Source of the DNA: Schaedlerella arabinosiphila
Lineage (GTDB): Bacteria > Bacillota > Clostridia > Lachnospirales > Lachnospiraceae
Assembly (NCBI RefSeq): GCF_003885045.1
Contig: NZ_RHJS01000002.1
Coordinates: 3,224,001 to 3,288,000 of the forward strand
Direction: 5' to 3'
DNA: 64,000 bases
The notes below the pieces were generated by a model. It saw only the letters and a list, made by a program, of their open reading frames with translations. It was not told the DNA's origin and searched no databases. Every line of letters starts with the position of its first letter. Within the stretch, counting starts at the first letter, position 1. Made by a program: the position numbers and the translations under genes. Below, piece by piece: positions 18,534 through 26,320 of the stretch.

Positions 18534-20315
18534 TTACTCCCACGGATTTCCACCCGGTGAGACTGTCTTCTGTTCTTCCAGCCATTTCCGCAGAAATGTC
18601 CGCAGAGATCCTTTCTCCGGCCGGATGCCGTAGGCTTCTGCCGCCTCCTCGGTATAGCCCTGCATGAGGAAGGCGACCCGGTAGGTCTGGTCCTCCTCCA
18701 GTTCCTTGTCCCCACGGGTGACCAATAGATACGGGGACGGATCATGATCCCCTGCCTGTTCAAACCCCGCCCGGGCCAGTTCGCTGATCTGTCCGCCGGT
18801 CATCTCGGCAGCCGCGTACTCCCCGTCAAATGCGGGAAGCAGGGTGCTGAGCACCTCGGCGTTGATCTTGCCCACGTACAGCTTTCCGGTGATGCCGTAG
18901 CGCAGATCCACACCTTTTTTATACTCCCCGCCCACAGGAAGCAGCACGGCATCCGCGTCCACTGCGCTGCCCAGCGCCTTCCCTACCAGGGCGGCCGTCT
19001 CCTCCAGCGTAAAGTCTCCGGTGCTCTCAGAAAAATCTATGACTTCGGTATTATGCAGGACTCCCTGCTGCAGCTCATCCATCCGGGCAATACACCCGGC
19101 CCCGTCCATGCCGCCTTCTCCCCGAAACCAATCCTTATATGCCTGCCCCATATCGCTGAGGACATTTTCCCAATGGACATACGTCATAGGAAACGCCCGG
19201 CCCTCACGCAGAGCCTCATGGGCATCATAGATCATAGAGTCCTCCCCGATGTCCGCACTCTCCAACACGCTCAGCACACAGGGGGTCTCCTCGTTGAGGA
19301 ATGCTTCCTGCCCCTCAGGAGAATACAGAAGGGCCAGAAGCCGTACCGCGTTCTCCAGCTTTTTCTCATTGCCGGGCTCCGTCAGGCGGCTGCTGATACC
19401 AATATAACTGGATGGGCTGTACATATAAATATTCTTGCTGCCGTCCTCGCCGATGTAAGGCATCATTCCCAGCTTGTCGCCGTTAGGCAGTTCCGTAATA
19501 TTTACACTTTGCACCATCGTACAGAACATGGCCCTGCGGTTTCCCATCTCATCCAGGATCAGTTCCGGATTGATCCGGTCCTCCGGGTCGGTACAGAACA
19601 TGCCGATATCCAGATACTTTTGAACATAGTCCATGGTCTCCTCCCAGTGTCCCGCGGCAGACGCATCCCCATTCAGGAAATCCTGCTCCCAGTTCACCCC
19701 TGCCGGCGTCGTCAGCCAGCCGGTCTTGGCCAGATTGAATACTGCGGAAAATGTATTGCCCGTCAGATGGGTGCCGATCAGTCCGGGCGTCATGCCGGAC
19801 TGCCTGATCTGAGCGCAGAGCGTCTCCAACTCCGCAAAATCAGCAGGCACCTCCCAGTTGTTCTCCTCCATCAGCGTCTGATTATAGTAAATGCCGTACA
19901 AAACGTTGGTGACAGGCAGGAGGTAGACTCCGCCGTCAATGGCCACCTGATCCAGAATCGAGGTAGAAAACCCGTTCAGAAAATCGTAACTGGACAGATC
20001 CACCAGGCGCTCCTCTGCCAGATCCTCATCCAGGATCTGGGAGGTAATAAAAATATCCGGAATGTCGTCCGCCCGCATCTGGACCCAACTGTAACCGGTG
20101 CGGTTAGCCCCTGCATAATTCGAAAACTCCAATTCAATATCCGGGCAGTTTTGGGCCGCCAGTTCCAGAAAATTTTCATAACCGTTCCATGCACAGAATG
20201 TCAGAGCGTCGCTTTCCTCTTCCCGGTCGGGCGCTTTCTCAGAAACCGCGCAGCCGGACAGCAGCAAAACCGCTGCAGCGGACAGCGATAAACGGCGCAG
20301 CACTTTTGAACTCAT
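18534..20315 (-). CDS. Second solute-binding/5'-nucleotidase-C-like fused lipoprotein
   Basis: 593 residues; lipobox LLSGC (C22). The N-terminal part (about 35-400) follows the family-1 solute-binding pattern (LTFCAWNGYENFLELA, QMRADDIPDIFITSQ, LPVTNVLYGIYYNQTLMEENNWEVP in pieces). The C-terminal part (about 430-580) has the nucleotidase-C-like segments DFTLEETAALVG, EMTGGQISELARAG and YRVAFLMQGYTEEAA. It is a diverged paralogue of the next gene; both keep the same two-part order. It is first in the operon, with GGAG before the ATG at 20315. No clear promoter hexamers were found in 20316-20425. Confidence 0.78.
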   Translation of the reverse strand: MSSKVLRRLSLSAAAVLLLSGCAVSEKAPDREEESDALTFCAWNGYENFLELAAQNCPDIELEFSNYAGANRTGYSWVQMRADDIPDIFITSQILDEDLAEERLVDLSSYDFLNGFSTSILDQVAIDGGVYLLPVTNVLYGIYYNQTLMEENNWEVPADFAELETLCAQIRQSGMTPGLIGTHLTGNTFSAVFNLAKTGWLTTPAGVNWEQDFLNGDASAAGHWEETMDYVQKYLDIGMFCTDPEDRINPELILDEMGNRRAMFCTMVQSVNITELPNGDKLGMMPYIGEDGSKNIYMYSPSSYIGISSRLTEPGNEKKLENAVRLLALLYSPEGQEAFLNEETPCVLSVLESADIGEDSMIYDAHEALREGRAFPMTYVHWENVLSDMGQAYKDWFRGEGGMDGAGCIARMDELQQGVLHNTEVIDFSESTGDFTLEETAALVGKALGSAVDADAVLLPVGGEYKKGVDLRYGITGKLYVGKINAEVLSTLLPAFDGEYAAAEMTGGQISELARAGFEQAGDHDPSPYLLVTRGDKELEEDQTYRVAFLMQGYTEEAAEAYGIRPEKGSLRTFLRKWLEEQKTVSPGGNPWE

Positions 20316-20425
20316 ATAAAAAAGCTCCTTTCAAAATACACATAAAACTTTTTTACAGCTTATAGCTATGTTATTTCTTATTATTAGTATGTTTTACCTC
20401 CAAAGAAGGTTAATGCAGTGTTTGT

Positions 20426-20528
20426 ATTATACCATATCGATCCTCCTTTTTCAATTTTTAGTTGCCCTTCAGGCTCAGGGTGTCCGCAGCATGGTGCACG
20501 GTCCAGGAGTGTACAGCAAGGATTTTTA
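20426..20528. repeat. Left copy of 103-bp target-site duplication
   Basis: Identical base for base to 22649-22751 as far as I can compare; both begin ATTATACCATATCG and end AAGGATTTTTA. The two copies directly abut the two ends of the IS1634-type element. Confidence 0.95.
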
Positions 20529-20615
20529 CGGGTTTTAAACACTTTTGAACCGCAAAAAACGCCATAAACCGCAAAAATGCGGCTTTTTTTATGTCAAATT
20601 TTATAAAATTATATG

Positions 20616-20644
20616 TTGTACGGAGTTGTATATTGTGTTATAAT
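20616..20644 (+). promoter_or_regulatory. Transposase promoter
   Basis: TTGTAC (20616-20621), 17 bases, TATAAT (20639-20644). The likely ATG at 20651 is only 7 bases past the -10 box, so the message would be nearly leaderless. Confidence 0.5.
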
Positions 20645-20650
20645 GGTATT

Positions 20651-22549
20651 ATGAAATTGAATTATGACAGAAAATCAAAAAACCCAACTTATTTTATCCA
20701 GCAAGGATTCCGCAATGGCAAAAAGACTTCTACCAGAAATGTAGCTGTGATCGGTAAACACTTGGATCTTCTTAAGATCACTGATGATCCCCTTGCTTAT
20801 GCCAAGCAAAAAGTTGCCGAATATAACGAGCAGATGAAAAACAGTAAGGTCTCTATGGAGGTGACAATCGACTTTGACGAAAAGATCAAAGCATCAAATG
20901 ACCTTATTTCATCGGACACCAGCCGCAATATCGGCTACTTTTTCCTGCAGTCCGTTTATCATAACCTTGCAATTGGCAGCTTCCTCAAAAAAGTATCCGC
21001 TGATTCCCGGATCACCTTCGACCCCAACCTTGTGAACCGGTTTCTGACCTGCGCAAGAATACTGGAACCAGAATCCAAGTTTGCTACGCTCCGCCATCTG
21101 GGCCGTTATTATGAGCAGCCGGAAATTGGGTACCAGCATATCCACCGGACACTGGATCTTCTGGCTGAAAACTATACCGGATATCTCCAGAACCTTTTCC
21201 AATATAGCTGCAGGATTGTCAGGCGTAATACTTCCGTATGTTACTTTGACTGCACAAATTTTTATTTTGAAGTTGAGTCGCCTGATGATGATTATGTTGA
21301 TGAAGTGACCGGGGAATTTATAAAAGGCTTCCGTAAATACGGCCCTTCCAAACAGCATCAGCCCGCACCATTGGTAGAGATGGGACTCTTCATGGACGCG
21401 GACGGGATTCCTCTTTCCATGTGTCTTGCCCCGGGGTCAGATAATGAACAGACACTTGCCATCCCCTTGGAAAAAGAACTGACAAAAATGTTTAAAGGGA
21501 AGACGTTTATTTATTGTGCAGATGCAGGGCTGGGGTCACTCAATATCAGACGTTTTAATTCCATGGGTGGGCGGGCTTTTATTGTGACCCAGTCAATCAA
21601 AAAAATGGCAGGCACTCTGCAGGAAGCTGTTTTTAACGATTGCGACTACCGGCTTCTTTCTTCCGATGATCCGGTTACGATTGATAGCATGAAAAGCTTT
21701 GACCATCATAAAAAAGAAAATTATCGTCTTTATCAGGACAAGGCATACAAAATAATAAATGCTGACCGTCTGGAAGACCTGGGTTTCTATGAAGAAAAAA
21801 TATGTAAAAATGGAAAAAAGAGACAGGTAAAAGCCAAAGGGATGCTCAAACAAAAGATTATCATCACGTTTTCCAGAAAAACCATGGAATATCAGCGCTA
21901 TATCCGCAACCGGCAGGTTGAACGAGCCAAGCGCCTGCTAAAGGATTTGGACCCTGAAACATATAAAAAAGGCCCAAATGATGTGACAAGATTTATCAAA
22001 AGGGTATCGGATGGGAGCGTGAAGGATATTTACGAGATTAATGAAGAACGGATCAGGGAAGAAGAAAAATACGATGGTTACTATGCGGTTGCTACCAGTC
22101 TGGATGATGATGCCGCCCAGATTCTTGAGATATCTTCAAAACGGTATAAAATAGAAGACTGTTTTCGGATTATGAAGACAAATTTTTCCGGCCGTCCTGT
22201 ATATCATCATACCAAAGAACATATCACCGCTCATTTTATGATATGCTACACAGCACTGCTGATCTACCGGCTGATGGAAAAGCAGCTTGAAGATTACTGT
22301 AAAGATTATGACCGCAGGTGTGGTATTGACCACAATGATCCTGCGGAAAGAATGCATTTTACCATTGATAATATCATTGAGATGCTGAAAAATATGAATG
22401 TTGTAAATGTCCAGGATATGTACTATATGTCGACCTATACGGGGTCAAAGCTGTGCACTGCACTAAATAGCATTTATGAGCTTGGTCTGGATAAAAAATA
22501 CTATCAGCCAAAAGAGCTAAATAAAAGAATAAAAAAAATTTCAAGCTAG
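20651..22549 (+). CDS. IS1634-family DDE transposase
   Basis: 632 residues from MKLNYDRKSKNPT. Typical IS1634 order: N-terminal region, then CYFDCTNFYFE (first Asp), FIYCADAGLGS (second Asp), and the late YKIEDCFRIMKTNF segment that supplies the Glu. The frame is intact with no stop or frameshift, so the copy may be active. An alternative upstream start at 20591 exists in the same frame, but it would begin before the promoter at 20616. Confidence 0.93.
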   Translation: MKLNYDRKSKNPTYFIQQGFRNGKKTSTRNVAVIGKHLDLLKITDDPLAYAKQKVAEYNEQMKNSKVSMEVTIDFDEKIKASNDLISSDTSRNIGYFFLQSVYHNLAIGSFLKKVSADSRITFDPNLVNRFLTCARILEPESKFATLRHLGRYYEQPEIGYQHIHRTLDLLAENYTGYLQNLFQYSCRIVRRNTSVCYFDCTNFYFEVESPDDDYVDEVTGEFIKGFRKYGPSKQHQPAPLVEMGLFMDADGIPLSMCLAPGSDNEQTLAIPLEKELTKMFKGKTFIYCADAGLGSLNIRRFNSMGGRAFIVTQSIKKMAGTLQEAVFNDCDYRLLSSDDPVTIDSMKSFDHHKKENYRLYQDKAYKIINADRLEDLGFYEEKICKNGKKRQVKAKGMLKQKIIITFSRKTMEYQRYIRNRQVERAKRLLKDLDPETYKKGPNDVTRFIKRVSDGSVKDIYEINEERIREEEKYDGYYAVATSLDDDAAQILEISSKRYKIEDCFRIMKTNFSGRPVYHHTKEHITAHFMICYTALLIYRLMEKQLEDYCKDYDRRCGIDHNDPAERMHFTIDNIIEMLKNMNVVNVQDMYYMSTYTGSKLCTALNSIYELGLDKKYYQPKELNKRIKKISS

Positions 22550-22580
22550 GATTTCCATACAACATTTTCAAAACACCAAA

Positions 22581-22625
22581 AAGAAGGCAAAACCTCGTGT
22601 TTTCAATGGTTTCGCCTTCTTCTAT
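22581..22625 (+). terminator. Terminator inside the IS right end
   Basis: AAGAAGGCAAAACC pairs with GGTTTCGCCTTCTT across a 13-base loop. It would stop transposase transcripts before they reach purC. Confidence 0.75.
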
Positions 22626-22648
22626 TAATTCAAAGTGTTTAAAACGGG

Positions 22649-22751
22649 ATTATACCATATCGATCCTCCTTTTTCAATTTTTAGTTGCCCTTCAGGCTCA
22701 GGGTGTCCGCAGCATGGTGCACGGTCCAGGAGTGTACAGCAAGGATTTTTA
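22649..22751. repeat. Right copy of 103-bp target-site duplication
   Basis: Second copy of the 20426-20528 sequence. Downstream, 22752-22906 is the purC leader with a small hairpin TTTCCTGC/GCAGGAAA at about 22758-22775 and a possible promoter TTGATT-17-TTATCT near 22783-22811. No riboswitch class was recognised. Confidence 0.95.
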
Positions 22752-22906
22752 TTTTCTTTCCTGCAGGCAGGAAAAAACCTGTTGATTTTTGCGGGAAAAA
22801 ATGTTTATCTATATATAGGGTTGTCCTGCCCGGAGCGCAAGTTTCCCCGCGGCTTTGGCATAATTCCCACAGAGAACTGAAAATTTAAAAGAGTGAGGTG
22901 TACAAT

Positions 22907-23767
22907 ATGAAACCAATCAAAGAAGGAAAGGTACGTGAGATCTACGACAACGGCGACAGCCTGATCATGGTTGCCACAGACCGGATCAGCTGCTTTGACG
23001 TGATCCTGAAAAACGATGTGACCAAGAAAGGAACCGTACTGACCCAAATGTCCCGTTTCTGGTTCAATATGACAAAAGATATCCTGCCCAACCACATGAT
23101 CTCCACCGATGTGGCGGACATGCCGGAATATTTCCGCCAGCCTCAGTTTGACGGCAACAGCATGATGTGCCGGAAGCTGAACATGCTCCCCATCGAATGC
23201 ATCGTCCGGGGCTATATCACCGGCAGCGGCTGGGCAAGCTACCAGAAGGACGGCACGGTCTGCGGCATCCGCCTGCCGGAAGGGCTTCAGGAATCCGACC
23301 AGCTTCCCGAACCTATCTACACGCCTTCCACCAAGGCCGAGATCGGAGACCATGACGAAAACATTTCCTACGAACAGAGCATCACCCACTTAGAAACCTA
23401 TTTCCCGGGCAAAGGGGAAGAATATGCCTCCAAGCTCCGTGATTACACCATCGCGCTCTACAAAAAATGCGCCGATTACGCAAAGACCCGGGGTATCATC
23501 ATCGCGGATACGAAGTTTGAATTTGGCCTGGATGAGGACGGCAATATTGTCCTCGGAGATGAGATGCTCACCCCAGACAGCTCCCGTTTCTGGCCCGCCG
23601 ACGAGTACGAGCCAGGACACGGACAGCCCTCCTTCGACAAGCAGTTCGCCCGCGACTGGCTCAAGGCCAACCCGGGAAATGACTGGATCCTGCCCGGAGA
23701 TATCGTAGAAAAGACTATTGCAAAATATCTGCAGGGATACGAAATGCTGACCGGAGAAACGCTCTGA
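22907..23767 (+). CDS. purC: Phosphoribosylaminoimidazole-succinocarboxamide synthase PurC
   Basis: SAICAR synthetase: ATP-dependent joining of CAIR and aspartate in de novo purine synthesis. 286 residues, the longer form of the family. Visible landmarks: KEGKVREIYD, DRISCFDVIL, ECIVRGYITGSGWASY, and IADTKFEFG near the C-terminus, with DEMLTPDSSRFW after it. Start at ATG 22907 preceded by GTGAGGTG; the GTG at 22898 lies inside that site and is unlikely. The gene stands alone here, not with other pur genes, and ends in its own terminator. The IS inserted about 260 bases upstream may have altered its leader. Confidence 0.97.
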   Translation: MKPIKEGKVREIYDNGDSLIMVATDRISCFDVILKNDVTKKGTVLTQMSRFWFNMTKDILPNHMISTDVADMPEYFRQPQFDGNSMMCRKLNMLPIECIVRGYITGSGWASYQKDGTVCGIRLPEGLQESDQLPEPIYTPSTKAEIGDHDENISYEQSITHLETYFPGKGEEYASKLRDYTIALYKKCADYAKTRGIIIADTKFEFGLDEDGNIVLGDEMLTPDSSRFWPADEYEPGHGQPSFDKQFARDWLKANPGNDWILPGDIVEKTIAKYLQGYEMLTGETL

Positions 23768-23782
23768 TTATACTCCGCCTGC

Positions 23783-23815
23783 AAAAGGGCTGTCAGGAAA
23801 CAGGCAGCCCTTTCG
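23783..23815 (+). terminator. purC terminator
   Basis: AAAGGGCTG at 23784-23792 pairs with CAGCCCTTT at 23805-23813, just after the purC stop. Confidence 0.8.
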
Positions 23816-23839
23816 TACTCCTACGGCGTATCTCCCTTT

Positions 23840-24070
23840 TCATTCCTCAAATTCCAGCACCACAATGTCAAATTTATCCGTTGATTTGATCTCCCGCACG
23901 ATTCCCTTACGTGCCTTTAACCGCTCATAGCTCCGGTAATTCGCACTCATCCCCAGCATATGCTCCAGTATATAATAGTAGGAGGACGGCAGCACCCCTT
24001 CCGTAATGCTCATCTCCTGCCCGATCTGAAAGGCATCCTTGTCCTCAATCGTAAATTCCATCAGCCTCAT
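23840..24070 (-). CDS. Small conserved-looking protein, unknown
   Basis: 76 residues, mixed charge, no membrane segment or signal. Its start overlaps the stop of the DUF4317 gene by ATGA, with GGAGG 7 bases upstream inside that gene, so the two are translationally coupled. The pattern MEFTIEDKDAF..ILEHMLGMS is not one I can assign. Function probably tied to the DUF4317 product. Confidence 0.75.
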   Translation of the reverse strand: MRLMEFTIEDKDAFQIGQEMSITEGVLPSSYYYILEHMLGMSANYRSYERLKARKGIVREIKSTDKFDIVVLEFEE

Positions 24071-25338
24071 GCTTCTGCCTCCGCACTTCCGTCATGCTCC
24101 AGGTTTCCTACACTTCCGGCATACCCGCCTTCCTCTGCGCTTCCCGCACTTCCGGCATACCCGTCTTCCTCTGCGCTTCCCGCACTTCCGTTATACTCCC
24201 CATTTGCGGGCCGTTTGATCGTGCGCACATTGATCCCATTCACTTCGATATGGTCGTCCACCGCGATCACCAGGCACTGCCTGCCGTCGATCACCCGGGT
24301 TTCCACCAGATCCGCCCGATCCGGGTTCACCTTGATTACCACGTCGGGCGTCTCTATATTAAATTTCCGCGTCTCCGCGATATTCTCCGCCAGAAGGGAC
24401 GTTTTTTCCCCCGCCGCCGCGTCGTAATTCTGTTCAAACAGCTCCATATTCTCCGAAGGCACCCCGCTGTTCTCGAACACTTTCTTCATATCCGTCTTAT
24501 CCAGCTCCAAGGGCTCCGGCTCTTCCTTGTGCTCCGCGATCATATCGTTGAGGGTATCATGGATATTACGGATGATCTCATAATCCCCGTCCTCCCCCAG
24601 CGTATCCTCGATGAGAAGCTGGAACGCCTCCTTCTGGGTATCTGCCGACATAGGGCTCCTTGCGCCCAGCACCTGGTCGATCAGCTCCGGCTGCAGATCC
24701 TGTGTCTTCTTCGTATAATACAGGATTCCATGGAGGTCTGTATTCCGGTCATTGAACGCAGGAAACAAAAATCCCTTGTCCGGCATTTCCACAATCCAGT
24801 CCCGGATTCGATCCTGAATCCGGTTATCCTCCGCATTGTAGGACAGCCCCGCCTTGGAAAGCGTCACCGGACAGATGCTGCACATCAGATATTCATACAC
24901 ATAATCCGAAGAGTCATACATTTCCAGGTTGTCCGATGCCTTTCCCGGGATATCATACATGGCATGGATCAGGATGATATAATAATTTCCCTCATATATG
25001 TAATTCTCAATGATTTTGTCATAAAATTCCTCCAGAAGCATGTCGTCTTCCAGCTTACTGTTCTTTAACTTCATCAAAAATTCCTGTGTCCCGCCGGGCA
25101 TCTCCTGATCCAGCGGGAACTCCATATTGAGCATATTCCGCCCGATCCCTCCGGACAGCGTTTTTTTGAAAATATCAAAATACTTGAACGCCTCTTCCTC
25201 CGGCAGCGAAAGAAATGCCTCCTTCGTCTCCATCTGCTTGTTCTTCTCATGATCCACATAACATCCGCAGATCCGCGTAATTGCGCAGTTCGCCGGGGTG
25301 AACTGCTTCCGAATCTCCAATACTTCCTTCTTATTCAT
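24067..25338 (-). CDS. DUF4317 domain protein with repetitive C-terminal tail
   Basis: 423 residues. The DUF4317 body begins NKKEVLEIRKQFTP and contains ICGCYVD, SGGIGRNMLNM and LLEEFYDKIIENYIYEGNYYIIL in pieces; the family is widespread in Clostridia and has no established function. The last 45 residues are a Gly/Ser/Ala/Glu tail with repeats of the form GYAGSAGSAEE, encoded by 36-base units near 24100-24200. Soluble, no signal peptide. GAGGGAAG precedes the ATG at 25338. Confidence 0.86.
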   Translation of the reverse strand: MNKKEVLEIRKQFTPANCAITRICGCYVDHEKNKQMETKEAFLSLPEEEAFKYFDIFKKTLSGGIGRNMLNMEFPLDQEMPGGTQEFLMKLKNSKLEDDMLLEEFYDKIIENYIYEGNYYIILIHAMYDIPGKASDNLEMYDSSDYVYEYLMCSICPVTLSKAGLSYNAEDNRIQDRIRDWIVEMPDKGFLFPAFNDRNTDLHGILYYTKKTQDLQPELIDQVLGARSPMSADTQKEAFQLLIEDTLGEDGDYEIIRNIHDTLNDMIAEHKEEPEPLELDKTDMKKVFENSGVPSENMELFEQNYDAAAGEKTSLLAENIAETRKFNIETPDVVIKVNPDRADLVETRVIDGRQCLVIAVDDHIEVNGINVRTIKRPANGEYNGSAGSAEEDGYAGSAGSAEEGGYAGSVGNLEHDGSAEAEA

Positions 25339-25354
25339 CTATCTTCCCTCTCTT

Positions 25355-25431
25355 TTTGTAACCAATTTGCGAAGCAAATTTTAAATGCGCGCAATACCCG
25401 TATCATTTTTTCATACGATACTTTACACTAC
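25355..25431. repeat. Dispersed intergenic repeat, copy B
   Basis: Shorter relative of 2822-2936 (see that entry). Contains AATTTGCGAAGCAAATT, a near-perfect palindrome, then CCCGTATC..CGATAC as a second hairpin. Lies immediately upstream of the DUF4317 ribosome binding site, so it is in its 5' leader. Confidence 0.65.
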
Positions 25432-25441
25432 CCCTGTACCA

Positions 25442-26200
25442 TTACCGCCCTCCTGCCAGAAATCCCTTCACCGCCTCTGCGATCTCCTCCGCCCGTGAAG
25501 CAATCAGCGGGTGCGCGCCGGTGTCGTAGATTTTATAGCTGATGTCCGGATTCGCGGCATGCAGCCGCGCGCATTCCGCATCCATGTCATTTGCAAGCAT
25601 TTCATCCTCCCTGCTGACCGTGATGAACAGCGGAACCCGGATGGTTTCTATGGGCCTGCCAAAAATCCGCACCTGGCTGCGCTCATAATTGACAAGCACC
25701 TCTGTATCCTGATCCACCACCGTTTCCCAGTCCTCCCCCTGGCACCATTCGTAAAAGCCCCGGGCCTGCACATCCTTTTTGGCGGACTGCCTTTCCCGGA
25801 TGATGGCGTCCGCAAATCCCTCCGGCAGGGCGCTGCCGTCAAAGCTGTCCGCCACGACCCTGGAAAAAAGCTCCGGCATTTCCAGCGCTGCGTTGATGGC
25901 GGCATAAGCCCCGCCGCTGGTGCCGACCAGATTGACCTTTCCGCAGTTCAGCGCTTTACACAGCTCCACGATCTGATGGCCCTGATCAATCCACAATTCA
26001 TCGGGAAATTTCGCAACCCGTTCCGATTTTCCGTTTCCCAAAAAATCAATCAGGATCACTTTTACATCAGCCGTATACAACGGCAGGATAAACTCGAACA
26101 TCTTCGAGGAAGCCGTGTTTCCATGAAGAAAGATGCAGGGCTCACCCTCACCGGTCTCCGTGTAAAAAACCTGCTTCCCATTGTAATCAAAATATGCCAT
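25442..26200 (-). CDS. Alpha/beta-fold hydrolase
   Basis: 252 residues with a classical alpha/beta hydrolase layout: oxyanion region FLHGNTASS, DFLGNGKS, nucleophile elbow GTSGGAYA, acid in TVSREDE, and the late histidine in DTGAHPLI. The nucleophile motif is G-T-S-G-G rather than the common G-x-S-x-G with M, still serine. No signal peptide; cytoplasmic. Substrate unknown. AAGGAGG precedes the ATG at 26200. Confidence 0.85.
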   Translation of the reverse strand: MAYFDYNGKQVFYTETGEGEPCIFLHGNTASSKMFEFILPLYTADVKVILIDFLGNGKSERVAKFPDELWIDQGHQIVELCKALNCGKVNLVGTSGGAYAAINAALEMPELFSRVVADSFDGSALPEGFADAIIRERQSAKKDVQARGFYEWCQGEDWETVVDQDTEVLVNYERSQVRIFGRPIETIRVPLFITVSREDEMLANDMDAECARLHAANPDISYKIYDTGAHPLIASRAEEIAEAVKGFLAGGR

Positions 26201-26320
26201 ACATACCTCCTTATCCTTTCATCCAGAGCCGCACATTCCCGTTCACACCACCGCAGCGAATCCGTCCTGTATAAAACAGCCCTGCGCCGATGAGCCGGAT
26301 ACCTTGCCTAAAAAGCACAA

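Larger units (their letters stand above)
20529..22648 (+). mobile_element. IS1634-family insertion sequence, complete, 2120 bp
   Basis: Ends carry imperfect inverted repeats: CGGGTTTTAAACACTTTTGAA on the left is matched by CCCGTTTTAAACACTTTGAA read from the right end (core GTTTTAAACACTTT). One transposase gene fills the element. It is flanked by a 103-bp perfect direct repeat. Long, variable target duplications are a known property of IS1634 and IS1549. The element sits between the lipoprotein/kinase operon and purC. Confidence 0.93.

Noticed and set aside
18744..20291. A 515-codon + strand frame opposite the first fused lipoprotein
   Set aside because: Antisense shadow: no start signal, unnatural composition, while the - strand frame has a lipobox and domain pattern.
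22752..22906. Possible purine-related riboswitch before purC
   Set aside because: I looked for the conserved cores of purine, ZTP and PRPP-type RNAs and did not find them; only a small hairpin and promoter-like hexamers are visible.
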